Below are positions 6,616 through 14,388 of a DNA stretch of 20,121 nucleotides, in pieces (the first letter of the stretch is position 1; every line of letters begins with the position of its first letter). The notes beneath the pieces were generated by a model that saw only the letters and a program-made list of their open reading frames with translations, had not been told where the DNA came from and did no database searches. The translations under genes and the position numbers were made by a program. The DNA comes from an uncultured Ilumatobacter sp. GTDB taxonomy: Bacteria > Actinomycetota > Acidimicrobiia > Acidimicrobiales > Ilumatobacteraceae. The stretch lies in the NCBI GenBank assembly GCA_938049325.1, contig CALICC010000176.1:1-20121 (forward strand). The letters are read 5' to 3'.

Positions 6616-8100
6616 TCAGCGCGCTGTTGCGAGTTCGTCGACGCGCTGCGCTGCGAGCTTGCCCGACACGAGCACCATGGGGACACCGACGCCAGGCAGT
6701 GTGGACGAACCGGTGAACACGAGGCCTGGAATCTGCTTGTCGACGTTGTTTGGTCGGAACGGGCCCGTTTGGAAGAACGTGTGCGCCAGCGCAAACGGGG
6801 TGCCCTGCTCCATGCCCATGCGTTCCCAGTCCTGTGGGTCGTAGACCTCTTCGACGACCACGTCGGTCGGATAGCCGAGCGACGTGACCTTGTCGCGCAG
6901 CGAGTCCACGATCCGGTCGCGTTCGCGCGACCAGTCGATCGTGCCGCTGAGGTTCGGCGTCGGCTCCAGTACGTAGATGCTCGAGCACCCGTCCGGCGCG
7001 AGCGTGGGGTCGTCGAGGCTGTGCAGCGTGACGAGAATCGACGGGTCGGGCATCCGCACGCCGTCTTTGATCAGCGCCTTGAACGAACCGTCCCAGTCTT
7101 GGCCGAAGTGGATGTTGTGATGAGCGGCTTCGGCGGGCGGGAGCCCTTTGACGCCGGCAACCCACAGCAGACAAGACGGGGAGTACTTGCCGTTCCGGGC
7201 GACACGCGGAGCCTTCACGTCGTCGCCCAACAGCTCCCGGTACGCAACCGGCAGGTCGGGGTTGCACACCACGACGTCGGCTTCGAGGAGTTCGTCGTCG
7301 CCGCCGCTTCCGAGCCGCACGCCGCGCACCGAACCGTTGGCGAAGCGGACGATTTCACTGACCGGCGACGAGTAGCGGATCGTCACGCCGGCCTTCTCGA
7401 CCGCTTCGGCGAGGCCGGCGGCCATCTGGTGCATGCCGCCCTCGGGAACGAAGACGCCCTTCACCGAGTCCATGTACGTGATGACCGCGTAGATCGCGAG
7501 CGCTTCATACGGAGCGAGCCCGGCGTACATCGACTGAAAGCTGAAGATCTGCTGGAGTCGCTGGTCGTCGAAGAACGAGGCGACCTTCTTGTCGAGCTTG
7601 CCGAAGCCGCCCATCTTCAAGATCGCGAGTCCGTCGCGCCAGGGCTTGATGAGGTCGAGCGGCGTGTCGAGATTGACGTCGATGTACGAGCGCATCTCGG
7701 CTGTGTAGAGACCTTCGAGCCAGTCGGAGAAGCGCCCGAACGCGTCGGCCTCCTTCTGGTTCGAGAATCGAGCGATCTCTTCGGTCATTGCGTCGCGGCC
7801 GTGCTTGACGAGCAGCGTGGAGCCATCGGCGTAGCAGGCGCGGTACATCGGGTCGACCGGCTTGATTGTCACGTGGTCGGCCATGTTGGCGCCCGCAGCG
7901 TCGAACGCTTCTTCGAGGAGGTCGGGCATGGTGAGCACGGTGGGCCCGTTGTCGAGGCTGAAGCCGTTCGATCGGATCATGCCGGCACGGCCGCCGGGGA
8001 TCGGCTCACGTTCGACGATCGTCACCTCGTGGCCGCGCTTGGAGATGTGCGCCGCCGCCGACAGCCCTCCAAGCCCTGCCCCAACAACAACGACCTTCAC
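6616..8100 (-). CDS. crtI: Phytoene desaturase
   Basis: The 494-residue FAD enzyme of the CrtI family introduces conjugated double bonds into phytoene, giving neurosporene or lycopene depending on the enzyme. It has VVGAGLGG (residues 5-12), IVEREPIPGGRAG (28-40) and the C-terminal VFTGSSTLPGVGVPMVL, the usual FAD/substrate signature of bacterial phytoene desaturases. The length is typical. The GTG start is supported by AGAGGA 6 nt upstream (8112-8107). Immediately upstream lies an array of 33-bp palindromic repeats, so expression of crtI and the four genes behind it may be controlled there. The number of desaturation steps cannot be judged from sequence. Confidence 0.95.
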   Translation of the reverse strand: MKVVVVGAGLGGLSAAAHISKRGHEVTIVEREPIPGGRAGMIRSNGFSLDNGPTVLTMPDLLEEAFDAAGANMADHVTIKPVDPMYRACYADGSTLLVKHGRDAMTEEIARFSNQKEADAFGRFSDWLEGLYTAEMRSYIDVNLDTPLDLIKPWRDGLAILKMGGFGKLDKKVASFFDDQRLQQIFSFQSMYAGLAPYEALAIYAVITYMDSVKGVFVPEGGMHQMAAGLAEAVEKAGVTIRYSSPVSEIVRFANGSVRGVRLGSGGDDELLEADVVVCNPDLPVAYRELLGDDVKAPRVARNGKYSPSCLLWVAGVKGLPPAEAAHHNIHFGQDWDGSFKALIKDGVRMPDPSILVTLHSLDDPTLAPDGCSSIYVLEPTPNLSGTIDWSRERDRIVDSLRDKVTSLGYPTDVVVEEVYDPQDWERMGMEQGTPFALAHTFFQTGPFRPNNVDKQIPGLVFTGSSTLPGVGVPMVLVSGKLAAQRVDELATAR

Positions 8101-8106
8101 AGCACG

Positions 8107-8112
8107 TCCTCT
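8107..8112 (-). promoter_or_regulatory. Ribosome binding site of crtI
   Basis: AGAGGA on the minus strand lies 6 nt before the GTG start of crtI. Its 5' base is also the last base of the nearest 17-bp palindrome, so pairing of that palindrome in the mRNA would directly adjoin the ribosome binding site. Confidence 0.75.
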
Positions 8113-8161
8113 TCACGCCAGGCGTGAAACGGATTCGTCGTGGGTTCACGCCTGGCGTGAA
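8112..8161 (-). promoter_or_regulatory. Perfect 17-bp inverted repeat before crtI
   Basis: The two palindrome copies nearest crtI (8112-8128 and 8145-8161) differ only at their central base, A in one and T in the other, which makes them exact reverse complements. They can pair as an uninterrupted 17-bp stem around a 16-nt loop (8129-8144). The stem ends at the crtI Shine-Dalgarno. No T-run follows, so it does not look like an intrinsic terminator. An operator, a translation-controlling hairpin or an RNase processing site are all possible. Confidence 0.5.
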
Positions 8162-8315
8162 ACGCGCGGAAAGCTGGGGTGCAGTGCTGTGACCAGGGGG
8201 TTCTCCAAAGGTCGTACGTCTCACGCCTGGCGAGAAACGGATTCTTCGTGGGTGCACGCCTGGCGTTAAACGGATTCTTCGTGGGTTCACGCCTGGCGTG
8301 AAACGGATGGGTGGG
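8112..8315. repeat. Five-copy palindromic repeat array, 33-bp period
   Basis: Five copies of a 17-bp palindrome, consensus TTCACGCCTGGCGTGAA, start at 8112, 8145, 8220, 8253 and 8286. Within the pair and within the triplet the spacing is exactly 33 bp. The 16-bp linker (consensus ACGGATTCTTCGTGGG) is also conserved, with a single base change in the first linker. An unrelated 58-bp stretch (8162-8219) separates the pair from the triplet. Copies 1, 2 and 5 have perfect arms, while copies 3 and 4 carry uncompensated changes. Because the linkers are conserved this is a tandem repeat, not CRISPR. The array fills most of the crtE-crtI gap (8101-8335). Two minus-strand frames stay open through it, since 33 is a multiple of 3, but they look incidental. 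Confidence 0.9.
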
Positions 8316-8335
8316 AGTGACGTTCATGGAGGGAG

Positions 8336-9397
8336 TCAGACGCTGCGTTGGCTGACGTATTCAGCGAGGGCAGCGAGCTCAGTCTTGGCGAGGTCGGTGA
8401 TCGGTGCGACATCGAGCGATGTGACAGCGGACTCGGTGAGCGCCGAGATGTGCGCTTCGAGTTCGTCGAGCCCGCCGGTCTCGACGATCACCTGCTGCAC
8501 CCGCGCGACTGCCTCAGGGGTCATGTCGGGATCCCCGACCAGTTCGAGCACCGACGTTTGCGCCGGCGTGGCCCGCCGAGTTGCCCGGGCGAGCAGCGGC
8601 GTCGGCTTGCCCTCGATGAGATCGCCACCAACCGGCTTACCCGTCACCGCTTCGTCGCCGAACGCGCCCATCACGTCGTCGCGCATCTGAAACGCGTCGC
8701 CGAGCGGCAACCCGTAGTTGCTCAGATGGGGGAGCAGCTCATCGACGCGCTCCGGCGCAGCAAGCGCGGCGCCGAGATGGAGCGGTCGCTCGATCGTGTA
8801 CTTGCCCGACTTGTAACGACAGATCCGCTCGGCGGTGTCGACGTCGCGAGTCCGGCTGACCCCACCACGGATGTCGAGGAACTGGCCGATGTTCAGCTCG
8901 ATGCGCAGCTCATTCCAGATCTGCGACGCCTCGCGGGTCGACTCCTGCAGCAGTTGGTCGGCATACACGAACGCGAGGTCGCCAACGAGAATCGCTACGC
9001 CCTCGCCATACCGCCGCGACTCGCCTGCCCAGCCGCGCTCGGCGTGCTCACGACTCGCAACGACATGTGTGGTCACCTGATTGCGTCGGGAGTCAGCATC
9101 GTCCATCACATCGTCGTGGAAGAGTGCGAACGCATGCATGAGTTCGAAGGCCGCGCCCGCATCGATGTCGATCTGGTCGTCGGTGCCACCGCCAGCCCCG
9201 ACGTACCCCCAGTGACAAAATGCTGGGCGCAACCGTTTGCCGCCGGACAACACGAGCCGCCGGATCTCGTTGATGGGTTGAGCGAGGTCCGAATCGAACG
9301 ATGACCAGCGATCCAGTTCGGCGGTGAGGAACTCGTCGAGGCGCGTGTTGACGCGATCGGCGAGCAACGTGAGCGACGGTGGTGCGGAGCCGGGCAT
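8336..9397 (-). CDS. crtE: Geranylgeranyl diphosphate synthase (polyprenyl synthetase)
   Basis: The 353-residue all-trans polyprenyl synthetase probably supplies GGPP to CrtB. Motifs seen are GGKRLRP (residues 52-58), the first Asp-rich motif DDVMD (95-99) with RR following at 104-105, KSGKYT (196-201), and QMRDDVMGAFGDE (237-249). In the last, the second Asp motif has the actinobacterial DDxxG form. KPVGGDLIEGKPTPLL (254-269) follows. Phe at position -5 and Ala at -4 before the first Asp motif suggest a product longer than FPP, which is inference. ATG 9397 lies 4 nt after the xseB stop, which echoes the common bacterial xseB-ispA order. The stop is followed by the palindromic array. Confidence 0.9.
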   Translation of the reverse strand: MPGSAPPSLTLLADRVNTRLDEFLTAELDRWSSFDSDLAQPINEIRRLVLSGGKRLRPAFCHWGYVGAGGGTDDQIDIDAGAAFELMHAFALFHDDVMDDADSRRNQVTTHVVASREHAERGWAGESRRYGEGVAILVGDLAFVYADQLLQESTREASQIWNELRIELNIGQFLDIRGGVSRTRDVDTAERICRYKSGKYTIERPLHLGAALAAPERVDELLPHLSNYGLPLGDAFQMRDDVMGAFGDEAVTGKPVGGDLIEGKPTPLLARATRRATPAQTSVLELVGDPDMTPEAVARVQQVIVETGGLDELEAHISALTESAVTSLDVAPITDLAKTELAALAEYVSQRSV

Positions 9398-9401
9398 CGG
9401 T

Positions 9402-9644
9402 TCAGTTCTGCTCGCGGTCGACGTCGGCGGCTGCGTCGAGATCGACGGTGACCTGACGGATCTGGAGGTCGGCGGTGTTGATCTTCTCGCGGCACAGCGC
9501 GATCAGTTCGGAGGCACGGCTCACTCGTTCGGCAAGACGGTCGACGTCGACGTCGGAGCCTTCGAGCTCGCGCAGGATCGCGTCGAGTTCGGCCAGGGCG
9601 TCGGCGTAGCCAAGCGTCGGCGTATCGGATTCAGATTCAGTCAT
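9402..9644 (-). CDS. xseB: Exodeoxyribonuclease VII small subunit
   Basis: The 80-residue protein is the small, helical subunit of exonuclease VII, which degrades single-stranded DNA together with XseA. It has the family core GYADALAELDAILRELE, then VDRLAERVSRASELIALCREKI, a two-helix hairpin, and an acidic tail. ATG 9644 overlaps the 3' end of xseA by 8 nt, giving tight coupling of the two subunits; the longer upstream frame is an xseA shadow. crtE begins 4 nt after its stop. Confidence 0.9.
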   Translation of the reverse strand: MTESESDTPTLGYADALAELDAILRELEGSDVDVDRLAERVSRASELIALCREKINTADLQIRQVTVDLDAAADVDREQN

Positions 9645-11037
9645 TGGCGGAAGTGCTTTCGGTCGTGTTGTCGTCGTCACGCTCGGTGCGGGGCTGGACG
9701 GTATCGACCACGCTGGTGATCTGTCCGTCAATGAAGCTCGTCGACACGGTGTCGCCGGGGGCGAGGTCGGCGACGGACCGCACGATCTGTCCGGTTGCCG
9801 AGCGCGAGATCGTCCACCCGCGGGCGAGTTGCACTGCCGGGTCGACAGCAGCGGTGCGAGCGTCGAGGACGTCGAGTCGGCCGCGCTCGCGCTCGGTCGA
9901 GCGTGACGCGAGCTCGACGACACGAGTGGCGGCATCGCCGATTCGAACCGACGCGACGTCGAGTGCCGCCGGAGCCAGCGCCTTCAGTGCGCCGTGCCGC
10001 ATCGAGAGACGTTCGTCGGCGCGCTCGACGGCCGCGGTGGTTCGGCCCGCAATGCGTCGTGCAGTGTCGTGGAGTCGACGTTCGGCGTCGTTGGTGGTGG
10101 CGAGCGAACGTCGCACGATCGAGTCGAAGGCCGCCTCGGTGTTGTCGGCGTATCTGGTCACCCGTTCGATGAGCTCGACTGCGCACGCCGTGGGTGTCTT
10201 GAGGGCGGTGTGTGCGACCTCGTCGGCGATGCTGCGGTCGACCTCGTGGCCGATGCCTGTGAGCACCGGCACGCTCACCGCGGCGATCGTGTGTGCGATC
10301 CGTTCGCTGTCGAACACGGCGAGTTCGTTGCGTGCTCCGCCGCCGCGGATGACGACGATCGCGTCGAGCACCCCTTTGCGAGCACCGCGAGCGAGCGTGC
10401 CGATGGCGCCGGCAACCATGCGCTCCGCGCCGTCGCCCTGCACGCGTGTGTCGACCACGGTCAGTTCGAAACCCAGTCCGCTGCCAACCAGTTGGCTGTG
10501 GAAGTCGCCGAAGCCGGCGGACTCGACGCTGGCTGCCACACCGATGCGCAGCGGAACGGGTGAGAAGTGCCGCTGCTTGTTGAGGTCGATCAACCCGCTG
10601 GCGACGAGGCGGCGCATGATCTCGTCGCGCGACTGAGCGATCTCGCCGAGGGTGTACCGCGGGTCGATGTCGACCATCTTGAGGCCGAGCGTGCCGCGCG
10701 GTTTGTAGAAGTCGAGAAACCCCTTGATGCGCACCTTCATGCCATCGCGCAGGTCGAGGCGATGCTTGCGCAGCTTCGGGCGCAGGCGCTGGATCGCCGG
10801 GGCGAACAACTTGACCTCGATCTTCGCTTCGTTGCCGCGCTCCTTCTCGACCAGCGAGAAGTAGATGTGCGGCCCGCCCTGCTTGAGCCCGGTGACTTCA
10901 CCACGTACCCACACGCCGTCACGAAAGCCGCTCCGCAACTGTTGGTCGATGGCATCGGCCAATTCGCCAACCGTGAAGGTCAGGTCACCGGGTTCGTCGA
11001 TCTCGACGTCTTCGAACTCGAAGGCGGGCTGCGACAC
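9637..11037 (-). CDS. xseA: Exodeoxyribonuclease VII large subunit
   Basis: The 466-residue catalytic subunit of exonuclease VII cuts single-stranded DNA from either end into oligonucleotides. The N-terminal OB-fold DNA-binding domain (about residues 20-123) includes VWVRGEVTGLKQGGPHIYFSL as a landmark region. The catalytic domain begins with SPVPLRIGVAAS and carries VVIRGGGARNEL (228-239), followed by DSERIAHTIA and PVLTGIGHEVDRSIADEVA. Helical, Arg/Ala/Glu-rich sequence follows, then a C-terminal LARGWTISR region and an acidic tail that varies in this family. The start is GTG 11037, with only a weak AGG upstream. It appears to head the long unit xseA-xseB-crtE, which may extend into the carotenoid genes. 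Confidence 0.95.
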   Translation of the reverse strand: MSQPAFEFEDVEIDEPGDLTFTVGELADAIDQQLRSGFRDGVWVRGEVTGLKQGGPHIYFSLVEKERGNEAKIEVKLFAPAIQRLRPKLRKHRLDLRDGMKVRIKGFLDFYKPRGTLGLKMVDIDPRYTLGEIAQSRDEIMRRLVASGLIDLNKQRHFSPVPLRIGVAASVESAGFGDFHSQLVGSGLGFELTVVDTRVQGDGAERMVAGAIGTLARGARKGVLDAIVVIRGGGARNELAVFDSERIAHTIAAVSVPVLTGIGHEVDRSIADEVAHTALKTPTACAVELIERVTRYADNTEAAFDSIVRRSLATTNDAERRLHDTARRIAGRTTAAVERADERLSMRHGALKALAPAALDVASVRIGDAATRVVELASRSTERERGRLDVLDARTAAVDPAVQLARGWTISRSATGQIVRSVADLAPGDTVSTSFIDGQITSVVDTVQPRTERDDDNTTESTSAND

Positions 11038-11072
11038 CTGCTCAGCCTGCCACGACGAGAGGGGTGATACCT

Positions 11073-11103
11073 ACCGGTGCACGATCAGAGACGAAACACC
11101 GGT
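11073..11103. other. Short inverted repeat between xseA and the hydrolase gene
   Basis: ACCGGTG (11073-11079) and CACCGGT (11097-11103) form a 7-bp inverted repeat with a 17-nt loop in the 65-bp gap, touching the hydrolase stop codon. No T-run follows on the minus strand, so a terminator role is unproven. It could equally be a weak operator or chance. Confidence 0.2.
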
Positions 11104-11795
11104 CAGGCATCGAAAACCTGCGGGAGCCACGAGTCGAGCCGGTCGGTGATCGCTCGGTCGCTGTTTGCGAGCAGATGGCCGTCGCCCGGCAAGATCACGA
11201 CCTCCCCGGACCCGGCAATGGTGTGCACCGCGTGGCTCGCGTCGGCGGGGAGGATCTCATCGGTGTCGCCGTGAAAGAGCAGCAGTGGTCGGGCATCGAG
11301 CGCGCCAGCGACCTCGCACCCGGCGGACTGAGTGGCGAAGGTGACCACGCCGGCGACCGACGCAGGCATGACGACGGCGGTACGAATTGCGACCGCACCG
11401 CCGAAGCTGTGGCCCATGACCACCACTCGTTCCGCGCCTGCATCGCGTGCCCACTCGACGCCGCAAGCAAGGTCGTGGGCGCACCGGTCGAGGTCGTTGG
11501 GTGAGCGGTAGCCGATGCGCACGGATCGAACGCCGCGCTCAGCCCAGCGCTCTGCGAGCGAGTGGAACAGCCCGTGGCCTGGTCCGGGGAGGCCACCCAT
11601 CGCCCCGCCGCCCATGACGAGCGCGGCGGGCGCCGCGGGGACATCGGTGGGTTCGTGGATGAGCGCCGTGAGCAATCCGCGCATCGTGTAGACCTCGCGG
11701 TGTGTGAGCGACGCCGTGACAGCGACCTCGCTGGTGGCGAGCGGGTGCAGTGCCTCGATCGCTGTTGGATCGGTGGGGTCTTGGTCGTCGGCCAC
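11103..11795 (-). CDS. Alpha/beta hydrolase of unknown substrate
   Basis: The 230-residue protein has the alpha/beta-hydrolase layout of dienelactone-hydrolase-like or small esterase families. An oxyanion-side segment LVMGGGAMGG is at residues 59-68. The nucleophile elbow GHSFGG puts the catalytic Ser at 130. The probable acid is Asp179 in FHGDTDEILP, and the probable base is His207 in LPGDGHLL. No signal peptide or membrane segment is seen, so it is likely cytoplasmic. The start is GTG 11795, without a clear Shine-Dalgarno. It lies between rmuC and xseA, 45 and 65 bp from its neighbours, so context does not suggest a pathway. The substrate cannot be predicted. Confidence 0.8.
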   Translation of the reverse strand: MADDQDPTDPTAIEALHPLATSEVAVTASLTHREVYTMRGLLTALIHEPTDVPAAPAALVMGGGAMGGLPGPGHGLFHSLAERWAERGVRSVRIGYRSPNDLDRCAHDLACGVEWARDAGAERVVVMGHSFGGAVAIRTAVVMPASVAGVVTFATQSAGCEVAGALDARPLLLFHGDTDEILPADASHAVHTIAGSGEVVILPGDGHLLANSDRAITDRLDSWLPQVFDA

Positions 11796-11840
11796 GGTCG
11801 TCAGTGTCGCACTCTGAGGCCCAGGCCGAGGACCTGTGAC

Positions 11841-13250
11841 TCAGGCGCCGAGTTGTCGGACGGTGCCGCCGGGAGGTGTTTCTTCGTCGGACTCGTCGAG
11901 CGCGAACAGCTCGCCATCGACCGGCAGGTTTCGTTGCTGTCGGATTGCCTCGAGTTCGCGCAGTGGGCGCTCGAGTGCCCGGCGGCGCGTGCCGGACAGG
12001 TTCTCGAAGTCCTTCTCGACACTCTCGAACTTGCGCTTGATCTTGTCGACCTGGTCGGCGTACTTCGTCCACTGCGTGCCGAACTTGCCGAGCAACTGCA
12101 GGATCTCGTCACTCGTGCGTTCGATCATGAAGTTGTCTTGGGCTTGGCGGATCACGCCGAGGAACGCGAACAACGTGAGCGGCGAGCACATCACCACTTG
12201 CTGGCCCATGGCGTCTTCGAGGAGCGAGGGGTCGTTCTCGTGGATGAATCCGGTGAGCTGTTCGTTGGGGATGAACAACAGCACGTTGTCGATCGACGAG
12301 CCGCTGCCTTCGTTCGCGTACTCGCGCTTCGCGAGTTCTTTGACACGCATCCGTACGTCTTGGAGGAACCGCTTGAGATGAGTTTCGCGCTCGGCGTCGG
12401 TGCCGGCTTCGAGATACCGCAGGTAGGCAGCCATCGGGAACTTGACGTCCATGTACAAGGTTTGGCCCTTGGGCATCTTGAACGTGAAGTCAGGGCGGCC
12501 CGATCCGCCATCGATCTGCGTCTGCTTCTCATAGTTGACGTGCTCGACGAAGCCGGCCAGGCGCAACACGTCTTCAGCCATTCGCTCGCCCCACTGGCCA
12601 CGCGCCTGTGGATTGGCCAACGCCGAGCGCAGCGCTTGCGTCGACTCGGAGAGCGTGCTGGCGATCTCCATGTGCGCCTTGAGCGACGAGTCGACCTCGC
12701 CGAACTTCTGTGCGCTTGTTTGGCTGAGCGTCGACAGCATCTCGGTCACCTTGGCCAGCTCGGACCGCAACTCGCCGTGGACCTGTTCGAGACGAGTGTC
12801 GATGACGTCCTTCTTGGCACCGAGGTCAGCCGATGTCTGCTCTTTGAGCTGAGCGCTGGTCGTGTGGAGCTGCTGCTGTACGTGCGCAGTGGTGGTATCG
12901 AGCTGTTCTTTCACCTGTGCGGTGGTGGATGCCAACTGTTCTTGCTGGCGGTCCATCGTGGCTGCGAACTGCTCGCGCTGCAGCACCGCGGATTGTTCGA
13001 GTGCGGCATTAACCGCAGCGTCGCGTTCGGCGGTTGCATGGGCGCGTGCCTCGGCGACAGCACGAGCAACGGCGGCGTCGACCGCGAACTGCACGGTTTC
13101 GTTGGTGGCCGCAACGTCGTGATCGCGTTCGGCAGCAGCTCGCTGTGCGGCGGCCTCGGCGCGGTGGGTAGCGAAAATGAACGCTCCGAGGGCCGCGAGG
13201 CCGATGAGGAGCACCGCGATGATCATCACGAGAATCAACATGAGACCCAT
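11841..13250 (-). CDS. rmuC: DNA recombination protein RmuC
   Basis: The 469-residue protein begins with a single hydrophobic anchor (about residues 2-27). A long Ala/Gln/Glu-rich predicted coiled coil (about 30-210) follows, then the conserved RmuC domain. That domain has RGQWGERMAEDVLRLAGF, PDFTFKMP, YMDVKFPMAAYLRYLEAG, LLFIPNEQ and VVMCSPLTLFAFLGVI. RmuC proteins are nuclease-like and in E. coli limit recombination at short inverted repeats; their precise activity is unsettled. ATG 13250 was chosen because it precedes the membrane anchor directly; the open frame continues upstream only as antisense-like sequence into modC. It lies 52 bp behind modC with no obvious terminator between, so read-through from the mod operon is possible. 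The functional link to molybdate is not evident. Confidence 0.92.
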   Translation of the reverse strand: MGLMLILVMIIAVLLIGLAALGAFIFATHRAEAAAQRAAAERDHDVAATNETVQFAVDAAVARAVAEARAHATAERDAAVNAALEQSAVLQREQFAATMDRQQEQLASTTAQVKEQLDTTTAHVQQQLHTTSAQLKEQTSADLGAKKDVIDTRLEQVHGELRSELAKVTEMLSTLSQTSAQKFGEVDSSLKAHMEIASTLSESTQALRSALANPQARGQWGERMAEDVLRLAGFVEHVNYEKQTQIDGGSGRPDFTFKMPKGQTLYMDVKFPMAAYLRYLEAGTDAERETHLKRFLQDVRMRVKELAKREYANEGSGSSIDNVLLFIPNEQLTGFIHENDPSLLEDAMGQQVVMCSPLTLFAFLGVIRQAQDNFMIERTSDEILQLLGKFGTQWTKYADQVDKIKRKFESVEKDFENLSGTRRRALERPLRELEAIRQQRNLPVDGELFALDESDEETPPGGTVRQLGA

Positions 13251-13302
13251 CTTGACGTGGGGGTACCACAGAGTTCGCGGACCCTGGTCGGGAACATGGC
13301 GA

Positions 13303-14388
13303 TCACGCGGTGGTTGCGCTGATCTCCGTGGCCTTGACGGCTGCCCAGACTTCCATCCCAGGGGCCAATTCCAAGGCAGCAACCGCCCCCGGAGTGACGT
13401 CGACGGCGAGCGGAATCGGCACATTCAATGTGACGCGCACCGTGTCACCCATCGGCTCGAGCAAGTCGACTCGGGTCGCCCACGTGTTGCGTTGGCTTCC
13501 TTCTGGAGCTCGCGGGTGCAGCGACACCGTCCGCGGGTGCACCGTGATGACCACGGGCCCGTCGAGCGTGGTGTCGGCGATCGTGAACTCATGGACGTGC
13601 TCGTCGAGGTTGACTCGACCGGCGCGTGCGGTCCCGGCGAAGAGGTTGGTTCCGGCGAGAGCTGCGACATAGGGCGTCGCCGGTCGTCGCCGGATCTCGT
13701 CGGGTGTGCCGACCTGGGTCACGCGGCCGTTTTCGATGACGTGAAGCTGATCGGCCAACAGAAAGGCGTCGGCTGGGTCGTGCGTGACGATCATCCGCGG
13801 CCCGGCGAAACCATCGAGATGAGTTCTGAGGACACGCCGCAATTCGGTGCGCGCGGCGACGTCGAGCGCCGAGAGCGGCTCGTCGAACAACAAGAGATCA
13901 GGCTCGGATGCAAGCGCACGCGCCATGGCGACGCGCTGCGCCTGACCACCCGACAGCTCGGCTGGGCGTCTGTCAGCCAACTCCGCCAGGTCGAGCTGTT
14001 CGAGCCAGTGGGTCGCTCCGTGTCGTGCCTCGCGTCGATGCTGACCGCGAGCGCGTGCGCTGAACGCGACGTTGTCGTGGACCGACATGTGCGCGAACAG
14101 CCGATTGTCTTGGAAGACGATGCCGACGTTGCGCAGACGGGGCGGGACGAAGATGGCCGCGCCAGGATCGTCAAGCACCTTCCCATTGAGTTCGATACGT
14201 CCAATCGGGCCATCGTCGTGATCTGTTCGAGTCATCGGCTCGATGCCCGCAAGTGCGTTGAGCGTCGTTGACTTGCCCGCACCGTTCGGCCCGACGATGG
14301 CGGCCGTGGTGCCGGCCGGGACGGAGAGCTCCACGTCCAGGAGGAAATCGTCGCGGCGAACGACGACGTGCGCTTCGAGCGCGCTCAC
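13303..14388 (-). CDS. modC: Molybdate ABC transporter ATP-binding protein
   Basis: The 361-residue ATPase drives molybdate (or tungstate) import with ModB and ModA. It has Walker A GPNGAGKST (residues 33-41), the Q-loop at Q93, signature LSGGQ (145-149), Walker B LLLFDE (165-170), the D-loop region SALD and H203. A C-terminal TOBE-like domain (about 300-358) is the usual oxyanion-sensing region of ModC. The GTG at 14388 overlaps the modB stop as GTGA and has GGGAG 6 nt upstream, so it is preferred over the longer frame starting at 14415. Related sulfate or polyamine ATPases share this architecture; the ModA/ModB context supports molybdate. Confidence 0.88.
   Translation of the reverse strand: MSALEAHVVVRRDDFLLDVELSVPAGTTAAIVGPNGAGKSTTLNALAGIEPMTRTDHDDGPIGRIELNGKVLDDPGAAIFVPPRLRNVGIVFQDNRLFAHMSVHDNVAFSARARGQHRREARHGATHWLEQLDLAELADRRPAELSGGQAQRVAMARALASEPDLLLFDEPLSALDVAARTELRRVLRTHLDGFAGPRMIVTHDPADAFLLADQLHVIENGRVTQVGTPDEIRRRPATPYVAALAGTNLFAGTARAGRVNLDEHVHEFTIADTTLDGPVVITVHPRTVSLHPRAPEGSQRNTWATRVDLLEPMGDTVRVTLNVPIPLAVDVTPGAVAALELAPGMEVWAAVKATEISATTA

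Noticed and set aside
6376..8127. 583-codon plus-strand frame opposite crtI
   Set aside because: It is antisense to CrtI and part of CrtB, whose FAD and Asp-rich motifs are intact on the minus strand.
8112..8315. CRISPR array
   Set aside because: The short repeats are 17 bp with near-identical 16-bp linkers. CRISPR spacers would differ from one another, and no cas genes are present.
8006..8327. Repeat-peptide small ORFs through the palindromic array (units such as TPGVNPRRIRF and HARREPTKNPF)
   Set aside because: The frames stay open only because the unit length is a multiple of 3. They overlap the crtI start, lack ribosome sites, and the two frames are equally open.
11562..13322. 586-codon plus-strand frame opposite rmuC
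   Set aside because: It is antisense to the clearly recognisable RmuC domain and has shadow-like composition.
13251..13424. N-terminal extension of RmuC into modC
   Set aside because: The extension is Arg/Pro/Ser-rich, overlaps the conserved modC TOBE region and precedes a natural ATG directly before the membrane anchor.
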